The notes: generated from the letters alone by a model not told the origin. A stretch of DNA of 64,000 nucleotides from Thomasclavelia spiroformis (GCA_016901755.1 JACJKV010000002.1:62001-126000); one strand, 5' to 3'. Counted from the stretch's first letter, positions 8,702 to 17,282 are shown. Program-made: numbers and translations.

Positions 8702-9403
8702 ATGAAGATATTAATTTGTGATAATCATTTAGATTTTATTGATCAAATACGCGCTGACATAGAAAAGAAACTACAAAGTGAAGCAATAACATATCAGATT
8801 TATACGAAAGACCATGATTTCATGCAGATCGATCATATTTACGATGCTGTTTTTATCAATGTGGATCTGGGAAAAGTCAATGGTATTGAAGTCGCCCGAA
8901 AAATTAAAAAACTGATGCCAAAAGTAATCGTTGTCTTTGTTGCTGATGATGGCAATGCCGTTTTTGAGACTTTATCGGTTGGTATATTCCAGTTTATTCG
9001 CCAGGATCATTACCAAAAGGATATCGTAAGGTGCATGGATGATATGATCAGTTATATTCATAATCATCTTCAATATGTCTTACTTGATATCAAAGGCAGA
9101 AAAACCAAGATTTATTATAGTAATATCAAATATATCCTTTCAGTTGGACATGAAGTAACGATTTATGGACATGACTGTGAAATCTGTTTTAGAGCAACGA
9201 TTGCCAAAGCTTTAGATATGATTCACTGTCGTGATCTGGTACAGATTCAACGAGGAATTGCAGTTCATTTGGATTATATTGAAGATATGAAAAAATGGGA
9301 AATTAAAGGTCAGGATGGAATTTTAACTATCGGCAGAAAATATCAGAAACCATTTTTAGAAAAATATGAAAATTATATCAGAGAAAAGAAGGCACAGTCA
9401 TAA
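8702..9403 (+). CDS. LytTR-family response regulator
   Basis: 233 residues. The receiver domain (residues 1-120) starts MKILICDNHL with the phospho-acceptor D55 in VFINVDLGKVNG. A C-terminal LytTR DNA-binding domain follows (YVLLDIKGRKTKIYYSNIKY through VQIQRGIAVHLDYIEDM). No histidine kinase is adjacent; the partner gene is the two-helix membrane protein just upstream. GGGTGA overlapping the upstream stop is the ribosome site. LytTR regulators usually control cell-surface, peptide or bacteriocin functions; the target here is unknown. Confidence 0.85.
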   Translation: MKILICDNHLDFIDQIRADIEKKLQSEAITYQIYTKDHDFMQIDHIYDAVFINVDLGKVNGIEVARKIKKLMPKVIVVFVADDGNAVFETLSVGIFQFIRQDHYQKDIVRCMDDMISYIHNHLQYVLLDIKGRKTKIYYSNIKYILSVGHEVTIYGHDCEICFRATIAKALDMIHCRDLVQIQRGIAVHLDYIEDMKKWEIKGQDGILTIGRKYQKPFLEKYENYIREKKAQS

Positions 9404-9420
9404 ACTGACTGTGTTTTCTT
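9393..9420 (+). terminator. Rho-independent terminator after LytTR gene
   Basis: Arms CACAGTCA and TGACTGTG, loop TAAAC, then TTTTCTTTATTTTTT. The stem begins inside the last codons of the LytTR gene. Confidence 0.8.
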
Positions 9421-9439
9421 TATTTTTTATATATGCTTA

Positions 9440-9453
9440 AAAACTATAGTTTT
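9440..9453. promoter_or_regulatory. 14-bp palindrome upstream of the lipoprotein operon
   Basis: AAAACTATAGTTTT is a perfect palindrome 70 bases before the 9524 start and just upstream of TATATAAAATATAGG, a possible -10 area. It could be an operator. AT-rich palindromes of this size can also arise by chance. Confidence 0.3.
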
Positions 9454-9523
9454 ATATAAAATATAGGTATTTGTTATTTGGGGAGATGTTTTATAAAATA
9501 TTAATAGAAAAGAGGAAAAGTCT

Positions 9524-9982
9524 ATGAAAAAGATAATTTGTCTGCTTATTGCTTTATTGACTTTGACAGGGTGTCATAGAAATACTAACGATGACCAGGA
9601 ATCATCGCAAATATCACAGAAAGGAAGAGAAACTATGCAAATAACAATGTCTGTCAATGAACAGGAATTTGTGATTATTTTAGAAGATAATGAAACAGTC
9701 CAGGCATTATTAAAGCAGTTACCTTTGACAATGACGATGAAGGATTTGAATGCTAATGAAAAATATTTCAATATCACTAGCCATTTACCAACAGATGAAA
9801 AAAGCATTGGTCATATTGAAGCTGGTGATGTGATGTTATTTGGCGATCACTGCCTGGTTGTTTTTTATGAAAGTTTTTCATCATCTTATCGTTATACCCG
9901 TTTGGGAAAGATTGAAGATGTCGATGCATTTGTCGAGTTTGCCCGTCAAAAACAGGATATCACTGTGACGTTATCAAAGTAA
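9524..9982 (+). CDS. Lipoprotein with cyclophilin-like fold domain
   Basis: 152 residues. The lipoprotein signal peptide ends in lipobox LTGC with cysteine 17. The mature part (MQITMSVNEQEFVIILEDN, LPLTMTMKDLN, EAGDVMLFGDHCLVVFYE, YTRLGKIED) matches the cyclophilin-like domain family common in Firmicutes alcohol-dehydrogenase and flavodoxin neighbourhoods. It is not a proven prolyl isomerase. First of a four-gene operon with an alpha/beta hydrolase, an MBL enzyme and an iron alcohol dehydrogenase. Confidence 0.8.
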   Translation: MKKIICLLIALLTLTGCHRNTNDDQESSQISQKGRETMQITMSVNEQEFVIILEDNETVQALLKQLPLTMTMKDLNANEKYFNITSHLPTDEKSIGHIEAGDVMLFGDHCLVVFYESFSSSYRYTRLGKIEDVDAFVEFARQKQDITVTLSK

Positions 9983-9995
9983 AAGGAGAATAGAA

Positions 9996-10946
9996 ATGGA
10001 ACAGAAATATTATATTTTTGAACTGAATGAAGATGTAGAGAGAAACAGCATTATTTTTCAGAATCGTTATGGCTTAACTGTGGCTGGTGAAATATATAAA
10101 CAGAAAAAACTGGATCTGACAAAAACGTATCCAGCTTTGATCATTGGAGCACCTTATGGTGGAGTTAAAGAACAGGGCCCAGGAGTTTACGCTAATGAAC
10201 TGGCTCAAAGAGGCTTTATTGTCTTGACTTTTGATCAGTCGTTTATGGGAGATTCTTCAGGTTTTCCCCGTCATGTTTCTTCGCCAGATATTTTTGTAGA
10301 AAATTTCAGTGCGGCCGTTGATTATCTGGGGTTATTAGATTTTGTTGATCGTGAAAAGATCGGGGTAATAGGAATCTGTGGATCGGGAGGTTTTGCCTTG
10401 TCTGCAGCGCAAATAGATATGAGAATCAAAGCAGTAGCAACAGCGAGTCTTTATGATATGACATACTGTGCCAGAGAAAATATGAGTAAGGAAGATATGA
10501 TTGAAATTAAAGAACAGTTATCAAGACAAAGATGGGAAGACGCTAAAAATGGTTATCCACAGTATACTCCTTCATTTCCTTTGTTTCCAGCTCATGAAAC
10601 GCCAAGCAATTTACCTGCAGAAGCTGCCATCTGGTTTGAATTTTATGGCTTAAAGCGTGGTCATCATCCTCATGCCAGAGGAGAATTTACGTCAACGAGT
10701 CAGCTATCAATGATGAATTTTGATCTGTTAGCTCATCTGGATGAAATTTCTCCCAGACCGGTATTACTGATCGTTGGTGATCAGGCACATTCTAAAAGAT
10801 ACAGTGAAATCGTTTATGAAAAAGCATTACAGCCTAAGGAACTGTATATTGTTGAAGATGCTAACCATGTAGATTTATATGATCGAATTGACCGTATACC
10901 ATTTCAAAAGCTGGAAGACTTCTTTAAAAAATCATTTTTACTATAG
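9996..10946 (+). CDS. Alpha/beta hydrolase, YcjY-like
   Basis: 316 residues. Nucleophile elbow GICGSGGF with the serine, an acid in LLIVGDQAHS and histidine in VEDANHVDLYD give a complete catalytic triad order. The N-terminal region (RYGLTVAGEIY, LIIGAPYGGVKEQGPG, LTFDQSFMGDSSG) is that of the DUF/YcjY-like xenobiotic esterase group seen beside iron alcohol dehydrogenases and cyclophilin-like lipoproteins. It starts 13 bases after the lipoprotein with AAAGGAG. Substrate unknown. Confidence 0.85.
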   Translation: MEQKYYIFELNEDVERNSIIFQNRYGLTVAGEIYKQKKLDLTKTYPALIIGAPYGGVKEQGPGVYANELAQRGFIVLTFDQSFMGDSSGFPRHVSSPDIFVENFSAAVDYLGLLDFVDREKIGVIGICGSGGFALSAAQIDMRIKAVATASLYDMTYCARENMSKEDMIEIKEQLSRQRWEDAKNGYPQYTPSFPLFPAHETPSNLPAEAAIWFEFYGLKRGHHPHARGEFTSTSQLSMMNFDLLAHLDEISPRPVLLIVGDQAHSKRYSEIVYEKALQPKELYIVEDANHVDLYDRIDRIPFQKLEDFFKKSFLL

Positions 10947-10961
10947 TCAGATGAGGATATG

Positions 10962-12050
10962 ATGAAAAAAATATTAAAAATCATGGTTATTATAATCATT
11001 ATCATAGCGTTGGCAGGAGTCGTTTTTATTCATTTCTACCAGCCTTTTGGCGATGTCTACACCTTTATTAAAGATGATAGCTATTTCCAGCAAACAGATT
11101 TGTATGATGGAACTTTTCATGGGGATCTAGAAATTAATGTCATGAGTGGTAAGGAAAGCCAGTTTGCTGGTGAACAGCTTATTCCTCAAGATACAGTACC
11201 GGTAAAAAAACTGGATGAGATTTTGCCTGCAAATGAAGATCAGCTCAAATGGATATGGTTTGGTCATTCTTCTTCAATGCTGCAAATGCAGGGAATGAAT
11301 ATCCTGATCGATCCGGTTTTCAGTGAATATTCTTCACCTGTTTCTGGTTTTGGACCGCAGCGTTTTTCTGAAGTACCGATTGATTTAGATGATCTTCCAG
11401 ATATTGATATGCTGGTTATTTCACATGATCATTATGATCATCTGGATTATCAGACCATTAAAGAAATTGATGATAAAGTTAAGACGTATTGTGTTCCGTT
11501 AGGGGTTGAAAAACATCTTAGAAAATGGAATGTTGCAGCAAGTAAGATTCATACTCTGGCATGGTGGCAGGATGTAACAGTTAATGGTTTGAGGGTAACT
11601 GCAGTCCCTGGCAGACATTATACTGGGCGTTTGCCATGGACCAAGAATACAACATTATGGTGTGGTTTTGTTTTTGAAAATGAATATTATCAGACCTATT
11701 ATACGGGCGATACTGGTTATGGCGATCATTTTAAAGAAATTCATAATCGTTTTGGGGCGATGGATCTGGTCATTTTAGAAAATGGTCAATATGATAATGC
11801 ATGGGAAGCTATTCATTTATTGCCTGAACAAGGTATACAAGCTATCAAAGATCTTGAGGCCCGATGGTTTGTTCCAGTGCATTGGGGAACCTTTTCAATC
11901 TGTAATCATGCTTGGGATGATCCTGTTCAGCAAATTACTTTATTAGCACAAGAACAAAATTTAAACGTAGCAACACCAATGATTGGCGAAATCGTTGATT
12001 ATCGTTCTATTGAAAATTATCAGGATCATTGGTGGGAAAATATTGAATAA
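10962..12050 (+). CDS. Membrane-anchored MBL-fold metallohydrolase (NAPE-PLD/UlaG-like)
   Basis: About 362 residues. An N-terminal transmembrane helix (residues 5-23) is followed by a metallo-beta-lactamase-fold domain: GHSSSMLQMQGMNILIDPVF, the metal motif SHDHYDHLD, PGRHYTGR, YTGDTGYGDHF and PVHWGTF. This is the N-acyl-phosphatidylethanolamine phospholipase D-like branch, metal dependent, with the catalytic domain probably outside or at the membrane face. ATG 10959 is also possible. It lies in the operon between the hydrolase and the iron alcohol dehydrogenase. Confidence 0.85.
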   Translation: MKKILKIMVIIIIIIALAGVVFIHFYQPFGDVYTFIKDDSYFQQTDLYDGTFHGDLEINVMSGKESQFAGEQLIPQDTVPVKKLDEILPANEDQLKWIWFGHSSSMLQMQGMNILIDPVFSEYSSPVSGFGPQRFSEVPIDLDDLPDIDMLVISHDHYDHLDYQTIKEIDDKVKTYCVPLGVEKHLRKWNVAASKIHTLAWWQDVTVNGLRVTAVPGRHYTGRLPWTKNTTLWCGFVFENEYYQTYYTGDTGYGDHFKEIHNRFGAMDLVILENGQYDNAWEAIHLLPEQGIQAIKDLEARWFVPVHWGTFSICNHAWDDPVQQITLLAQEQNLNVATPMIGEIVDYRSIENYQDHWWENIE

Positions 12051-12062
12051 AAGGAGAATATG

Positions 12063-13229
12063 ATGTTAGGAAATTTTGAATACTGTAATCCAACAAAACT
12101 ATATTTTGGTGAACAGGCTTTAAATAATTTAAATGATGAATTAAAAAAATATGGACCAAATATCATGCTTGTTTATGGTGGTGGTTCTATTAAAAAAAAT
12201 GGCATTTATGATGAGGTCATAAGAATTTTAAAAAATAACGATAAAAATGTAATAGAAGATGGTGGAGTAATGCCTAATCCCACTGTAGAAAAATTATATG
12301 AAGGTATTGAAATTGCCAGAAGGCAAACAGTTGATCTGATTTTAGCTGTTGGTGGAGGATCGGTCTGTGACTATGCCAAAGCATTATCGGTGTCTATTCA
12401 CTGTAATGATGATCCCTGGGATAAGTATTATCTTCGTTTTGAAGAACCAGCATGTCAAATCGTACCGGTTGGATGTATTTTAACCATGGCAGGGACTGGT
12501 TCAGAAATGAATGGAGGGGCGGTCATTACGAATCATCAGTCAAAATTAAAAATTGGTCATGTTTTTGGAGAAGAAGTGATGCCAAAGTTTGCGGTTTTGA
12601 ATCCACGCTATACGATGACTTTGCCTTATCAGCAGATGGTAGCCGGCATATATGATATGATGAATCACATTTGTGAACAGTATTTTTCTGGCAGCGATGA
12701 CAATACCAGTGATTATATCAGTGAAGGATTAATGAAATCATTGATTCATTCAAGTCATCAGGCCATCAAAGATCCCAATAACTATGAAGCAAGAAGCAAT
12801 ATCATGTGGATTGCCACATGGGCTTTAAATACTTTGATTGCTAAGGGAAAAACTACGGACTGGATGGTTCATATGTTAGGACAGGCAGTAGGCGCTTATA
12901 CTGATGCCACTCATGGCATGACTTTAGCTGCTGTATCCTTGCCATATTATCGTTATATCATGCCTTATGGTTTAGATAAATTTGTCAGGTTTGCTGAAAA
13001 TGTATGGGATATCCATGATGATCATTTATCTAAAGAAGATTTGGCATTAGCTGGTTTAAATGCTATGGAAAAATGGATGAAAGATCTAGGACTGGTCATG
13101 AATTTATCTGATTTAGGGGTTAAAGAAGACATGATCGAAGGATTGGCTGATGCAACACTTGTTTTAGAAGGTGGCTATAAAGTATTAGACAGAAATGAAA
13201 TTATGCATATTTTTAAACAGTGTTTGTAA
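12063..13229 (+). CDS. Iron-containing alcohol dehydrogenase (YqhD/butanol dehydrogenase type)
   Basis: 388 residues. The nucleotide-binding GGGS pairs (VYGGGSIKKNGIYD, AVGGGSVCDYAKA) and TMAGTGSEMNGGAVI are present. Metal ligands are an aspartate and histidine in GIYDMMNHICEQY and a histidine in DATHGMTLAAV, with another at VHMLGQAVGA. This is the NAD(P)H-dependent aldehyde/alcohol reductase family. AAGGAG at 12051-12056 suits ATG 12063 better than 12060. It closes a four-gene operon that looks like a small aldehyde/ester detoxification unit (inference). Confidence 0.9.
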   Translation: MLGNFEYCNPTKLYFGEQALNNLNDELKKYGPNIMLVYGGGSIKKNGIYDEVIRILKNNDKNVIEDGGVMPNPTVEKLYEGIEIARRQTVDLILAVGGGSVCDYAKALSVSIHCNDDPWDKYYLRFEEPACQIVPVGCILTMAGTGSEMNGGAVITNHQSKLKIGHVFGEEVMPKFAVLNPRYTMTLPYQQMVAGIYDMMNHICEQYFSGSDDNTSDYISEGLMKSLIHSSHQAIKDPNNYEARSNIMWIATWALNTLIAKGKTTDWMVHMLGQAVGAYTDATHGMTLAAVSLPYYRYIMPYGLDKFVRFAENVWDIHDDHLSKEDLALAGLNAMEKWMKDLGLVMNLSDLGVKEDMIEGLADATLVLEGGYKVLDRNEIMHIFKQCL

Positions 13230-13244
13230 TAACAGTATTTGATC

Positions 13245-13279
13245 AGCACTTCATTTGAGTAAAAATGAAGTGCTTTTTT
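13245..13279 (+). terminator. Strong rho-independent terminator
   Basis: Twelve-base perfect arms AGCACTTCATTT and AAATGAAGTGCT, loop GAGTAA, then a T-run. Ends the four-gene operon. Confidence 0.9.
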
Positions 13280-13399
13280 GTAATTTAATACTGAGAGTGA
13301 TCATTGTAGGCTGCAGATTCATTTGATTTACTGAAATAATACTGATATATTAAAGCTGATATGAAATATTGATCAGCAATGACTTTGGAGGCTAGTGAT

Positions 13400-13804
13400 A
13401 TGAAGGTTTATAAAGGGGAAAATGCTATTTATTTTATTGTTTTTATCGTTGTTTATAATCTTATACCTTTAGTTTTTTTTATGATCACAGACTGTTTTTC
13501 TAATGTGTGGATGATCATCACATGGATCGTTTATTATAGCTGTGATATTTTTCTGTTGCCTGTATTGATAAGAAACTATATTGAACTGTATGATGATCAT
13601 TTTATTTTTTATTATGGTCTTTCAAAAGAAAAAATTCAGCTGAAAGATATTTTGAAAATGGAAAAAAGTCGTAATCCTATTGCTTCAGCAGCTAATTCTT
13701 TAAATCGTATTCATATTATTACAGTAAAAAAAGATTTTTATATTGCTTTAAAAGAAAATGATGAATTTATCAAAGATGTTTTTCAACGAAAACAGAAGTT
13801 ATAA
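13400..13804 (+). CDS. Small membrane protein with bacterial PH domain
   Basis: 134 residues. Two hydrophobic helices (about 10-32 and 40-58) are followed by a bacterial PH-like domain with the segment YIELYDDHFIFYYGLSKEKI and the signature RNPIASAANSLNRI, as in the YyaB-like bPH family. ATG 13400 is preceded by TTGGAGG; the upstream in-frame ATG overlaps that site. A frameshifted paralogue lies at 45993-46414 with the same signature. Function unknown. Confidence 0.75.
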   Translation: MKVYKGENAIYFIVFIVVYNLIPLVFFMITDCFSNVWMIITWIVYYSCDIFLLPVLIRNYIELYDDHFIFYYGLSKEKIQLKDILKMEKSRNPIASAANSLNRIHIITVKKDFYIALKENDEFIKDVFQRKQKL

Positions 13805-13892
13805 AGTGTAAATGAATTTTTATTTTAGTTGGTGTTGTCCGGTTGTTTTTAAGAACTTTATAGCTGATACTGTTGTGTCTGTTTGATGGATC

Positions 13893-13923
13893 AAGCATAA
13901 AAATCATGATGATTTTTATGCTT
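13893..13923. terminator. Bidirectional terminator
   Basis: Arms AAGCATAAAAATCA and TGATTTTTATGCTT around TGA, flanked by short T and A runs. It lies against the end of the YolD-like gene and also follows the plus-strand PH-domain gene. Confidence 0.8.
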
Positions 13924-13924
13924 T

Positions 13925-14263
13925 TTAAAAACAGGAAAAGTCATTGATCTCATCTGATTGGATATCAATGATATTTTGAAAAGCAATGCGTGATTTGACG
14001 ATCTGTAATATTTTATGTTCATAGCTGATTTTACTGACCATGCCTTTAAGCAAAACATACTGATCATGATCAAAATAGGTAATCTGAATGATCATACCGA
14101 TTTTGAGCTGTTTTATTTTTCTGTCCAGTTCATCAAGTTCATCTTCAGATAGTATTTTTGGAGAAACGATAATGCGTTCCTGTTCTTTTAAGCGTTCTCT
14201 AAAGCCTTTGAGTGCATCAAAAGATAAAAAGATCTGTGCGTGATTTTTATTGTTATTTTGCAT
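13925..14263 (-). CDS. YolD-like protein, partner of UvrX polymerase
   Basis: 112 residues. The segment FLSFDALKGFRERLKEQE near the N-terminus and the following KMGMIIQITYFDHDQYVLLKGMVSKI-like beta region (residues about 55-85) match the YolD family, which in Bacillus accompanies Y-family polymerases (YqjX with YqjW). GGAGG lies five to six bases upstream. It overlaps the end of the polymerase gene by 11 bases. Copy 1 of the polymerase has no such neighbour. Confidence 0.8.
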   Translation of the reverse strand: MQNNNKNHAQIFLSFDALKGFRERLKEQERIIVSPKILSEDELDELDRKIKQLKIGMIIQITYFDHDQYVLLKGMVSKISYEHKILQIVKSRIAFQNIIDIQSDEINDFSCF

Positions 14264-15509
14264 TGTGACCTCCGATAAGTGTATTACGTTTTCTGGCAGT
14301 TGCTTTTTCTAAATAATTCATACCTTTGAGAATGGCGTTTTTGCCATATTTGTCTTTTACTTCGACAATAGCCAGCTGCAGTTTTTTTTCTTTTTCAATA
14401 GCTTCCAGATCAGTAAACAGATCATACTGTTCATAGATTTCATCTTTGACATTGCCAAAGGAAATCGCAATCTGGCGGATGGGATAATCCGGATTAACGA
14501 TTTGCTGATAGAGCTGTTTGAATTCTTTGAGCAGCAGGCGATAGGAATTGGTGGTGATGCCAATTTTATGACTGCCGCGGGAAGCTCTGATGATATTTTT
14601 AGAATAACCAATATACAGAGTGATATGGTTAGTGACGAGATGTTGTGCCGTCAGTCTGAGAATATTACTTTCAACCATTTCTTTCATGACAAGATAGGCA
14701 TCCTGACAGCTGTAATCTTCAAACAGGATCTGCGAATTGGAAATAGAGCTTGATTTTGGCTGATAGGCTTTAATATCAGCAATCTTAACTGATTCTTGCC
14801 CCCAGGCATGAGCAATCAGATAGTGGGCATTGACGCCAAACATTTTAACCAGCTGTTTTTCTGGAGCGTGAGCCATTTCATACATATTGGTGATGCCCAT
14901 TGATTTTAGCCTTTGGAGTGTTCCTTGGCCGATCATCCAGAAATCAGTGAGAGGCTGGTGATACCATAAGGACTGACAATAGCTTTCTTCATCAAGAAAA
15001 CCAATATGATCATCAGAATGTTTCGCAGTGATATCTAAGGCAACCTTAGCCAGATACAGGTTCGTACCAATGCCGCAGGTAGCAGTGATACCTGTTTCAT
15101 CATAAACGGCTTTCATCAGCATAAGGGCAATCTCTTTTGGAGACATCTGATATAAAGACAGATAAGAGGTAATGTCAAAAAATGATTCATCAATCGAGTA
15201 GACATGAATGTCATCACAGGAAATATACTGCAGATATATTTTATGAATTCTAACAGCATAGTCCATATATAAAGACATACGAGGGGTAGCAGTGATATAG
15301 TGAATATTTTTCGGGATTTCATAAATACGTCCTCGACTTTTAACACCAAGTTTTTTGATAGCTGGTGTTGCTGCTAATGTAATTGCACCATGACCTCTTG
15401 TTGGATCAGCAACGACCAGGTTAACTTTAAAAGGATCTAAATTGCGTTCTACACATTCTACTGATGCATAAAAAGATTTAAGATCGATACATAAATAAAA
15501 TTGCTTCAT
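14253..15509 (-). CDS. uvrX: Y-family DNA polymerase, UvrX/DinB-like (copy 2)
   Basis: 418 residues, collinear with and very similar to copy 1 over the full length, including D9, D107 and E108 and the common C-terminal ending TLIGGHNA. It differs in scattered substitutions, so the copies are diverged paralogues, not a recent exact duplication. AAGGAG precedes ATG 15509. Coupled to the YolD-like gene by an overlap. The upstream inverted repeat matches copy 1 in sequence, spacing and distance to the ATG. Damage-induced mutagenic bypass is the expected role. Confidence 0.92.
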   Translation of the reverse strand: MKQFYLCIDLKSFYASVECVERNLDPFKVNLVVADPTRGHGAITLAATPAIKKLGVKSRGRIYEIPKNIHYITATPRMSLYMDYAVRIHKIYLQYISCDDIHVYSIDESFFDITSYLSLYQMSPKEIALMLMKAVYDETGITATCGIGTNLYLAKVALDITAKHSDDHIGFLDEESYCQSLWYHQPLTDFWMIGQGTLQRLKSMGITNMYEMAHAPEKQLVKMFGVNAHYLIAHAWGQESVKIADIKAYQPKSSSISNSQILFEDYSCQDAYLVMKEMVESNILRLTAQHLVTNHITLYIGYSKNIIRASRGSHKIGITTNSYRLLLKEFKQLYQQIVNPDYPIRQIAISFGNVKDEIYEQYDLFTDLEAIEKEKKLQLAIVEVKDKYGKNAILKGMNYLEKATARKRNTLIGGHNAK

Positions 15510-15570
15510 ATCTGTTTTCTCCTTTATTCTGTTATCTTTATCAATAGAATAACAAAAGGAAAAAAATAAT

Positions 15571-15595
15571 GTTTTAAAAAAAGGTTATTGAAAAC
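15571..15595 (-). promoter_or_regulatory. UvrX box 2: 8-N9-8 imperfect inverted repeat
   Basis: Plus-strand arms GTTTTAAA and TTGAAAAC with a 9-base spacer; seven of eight positions pair. The near edge is 62 bases from ATG 15509, exactly as for box 1. A shared AGTTTTCAA half-site and a shared AAAACAT segment are seen on the minus strand. Confidence 0.6.
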
Positions 15596-15665
15596 TAAAA
15601 TAATGGTGTTCAATAAAAAAAGGGAATTTTATGATATGTCATGTTAAAAAATACAGCAAAAATAA

Positions 15666-15691
15666 TCGTCATTACTTTTATGTAATGACGA
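15666..15691 (-). terminator. Terminator of the HTH/HD-TGS operon
   Basis: Arms TCGTCATTAC and GTAATGACGA, loop TTTTAT. Read on the minus strand it is followed by TTATTTTTGC and a later T-run. It lies 70 bases downstream of the HD-TGS gene. Confidence 0.65.
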
Positions 15692-15761
15692 GTGATTTAT
15701 AGTAACCTTGTTGTGCAGGATACTTCTTTTTGTAGAAAGAAGATCTGTATTTTTATATGCT

Positions 15762-17270
15762 TCAGGCGTGATTATATTTTTCTTTAAAGTATTTAATGAT
15801 GTAGCGTTTTGCTCGTTTTGTTTTGACATGTTCAAGCCAATCCAGTTTGGCATGATAGATTGATGTGCCTAAAGGAGAAGTGTCTGAATAAATTTCAATC
15901 TTATCGCCATGATTAAGTGTTTTATATAAAGGATCTTGTTCTTCATCATTTTCATTATCTGGTTTTAAGAGAATGTTATTGATTTTTACAGCATATGCAC
16001 ATAAACCGATATCTTTTTGAATGTGAAAGGCAAAATCAAGAGCCGTCGCACCTTCCTGGATTTCCATCTTACTGCCGTCTCTTCGATAGACGGTCATTTT
16101 TTTATTCAGCAGTTCTTCGATATCTTCTTTATTGTTATTTGCCAGATTGATTTTGTCAACAGATCCCAGATTGTATCTGATCGTATCTTCGTTATTTAGT
16201 AAGTAAATTCTAAATGTATTTTTTCTGTCGTCCTGCAGCAGCACATAGTGTCTGATGTCATTATCTTCAATTCCATGACCGATCCAAAGATAGCCCTGAT
16301 GACAAATGTATTCTTTATACAGATGATAAAAATGTTTGATGGGATGATACTGATCATCAAAGGATGTTCGTAAAATGTAATTTTTTAATGGTATTTCATC
16401 ATTTGTATAAGAAATATTAATATAGTAAATATTGTTTAATGTTTGAGTTGCTGAATAATAGATGTTTTTGATGCTGCGTTTATAATCAGTGTATGACGGA
16501 TAATATTTATTTAATTGTGCAAACTGATTATTTAAAGAGCCATTCGTGATTTGTTTCAGCAAGGATTCGAATCTTTTGATATCATTGGTTCTTTGTTTGA
16601 GCTGCTGAAGATAATCCTGGTGTAACTGATCATAAATTTCTCTGTTTTCGTATTTAAAGCACAGGTCTTCAATTTTGGTTACAAAGTAATTGGCACCAAG
16701 CTGTCGGGCAATAGGCAACAATAATTTTTCTGTTTCCATCACTTTATTGAGCTGTTTATTCTGGGGCATGGCATCCAGCGTACGCAGATTATGCAGTCGG
16801 TCAGCCAGTTTTATATAATAAGCAAATTTGTGTTTATGAGACTGCTCAATAAATTTTCGCATGCTTAATTCATCGAGATCCTTTTTTGACAAATTCAGAT
16901 GGTCTGCATCTTTTTTTATGGCAGTGACGGCATTGACCAGATCAGCTACTTCAACGTTTGTAATCTGTTTAAGATCGTCATATGTAACTTTGTTTTCTCC
17001 TTCGCTGTCTTCTAAAACATCATGACATAAGGCAGCTGCAATAATATTGGTTTCAAAGCCAAATTGAGCCAGGATTTTTGCTACGGCAACAGGATGCATG
17101 ATATAAGGCTCGCCTGTCTGTCGGCGCTGCAGCTGATGACATTTTTTTGCCAGCTGATAACAGCGGTCTAAAAGTTCTTCGTTAATGATCCTGTCATTTT
17201 TTTTCATATTTTTCTTAAGATTTTCATAGTCTTTATCAACATCATTAAGATACATTTTATTTGCCATCAT
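15762..17270 (-). CDS. RelA/SpoT-like protein: HD hydrolase domain, unrecognised middle, TGS domain
   Basis: About 502 residues. The HD domain has HPVAVAKILAQFGF, the metal pair with ED in CHDVLEDSEGE and KLADRLHNLRTL, all characteristic of (p)ppGpp hydrolase domains of Rel/SpoT. Residues about 230-390, where Rel has its synthetase, lack the recognisable GYQSLHT and EIQIRT motifs, though RSIKNIYYS could be a remnant of the R-x-KS-x-YS helix. A TGS domain follows (TVYRRDGSKMEIQEGATALDFAFHI, LNHGDKIEIYSD), with the usual post-TGS ARxxI-type tail. It is much shorter than Rel (about 730) and has no ACT domain. The AGGAGGT site favours ATG 17270. Coupled to an HTH regulator. Confidence 0.8.
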   Translation of the reverse strand: MMANKMYLNDVDKDYENLKKNMKKNDRIINEELLDRCYQLAKKCHQLQRRQTGEPYIMHPVAVAKILAQFGFETNIIAAALCHDVLEDSEGENKVTYDDLKQITNVEVADLVNAVTAIKKDADHLNLSKKDLDELSMRKFIEQSHKHKFAYYIKLADRLHNLRTLDAMPQNKQLNKVMETEKLLLPIARQLGANYFVTKIEDLCFKYENREIYDQLHQDYLQQLKQRTNDIKRFESLLKQITNGSLNNQFAQLNKYYPSYTDYKRSIKNIYYSATQTLNNIYYINISYTNDEIPLKNYILRTSFDDQYHPIKHFYHLYKEYICHQGYLWIGHGIEDNDIRHYVLLQDDRKNTFRIYLLNNEDTIRYNLGSVDKINLANNNKEDIEELLNKKMTVYRRDGSKMEIQEGATALDFAFHIQKDIGLCAYAVKINNILLKPDNENDEEQDPLYKTLNHGDKIEIYSDTSPLGTSIYHAKLDWLEHVKTKRAKRYIIKYFKEKYNHA

Positions 17271-17282
17271 GATCATGACCTC

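Noticed and set aside
15722-15742. CTTCTTT...AAAGAAG inverted repeat after the HD-TGS gene
   Set aside because: Only 7 bp in purine/pyrimidine-rich sequence, no T-run on the minus strand directly after; the 15666-15691 hairpin is the better terminator.
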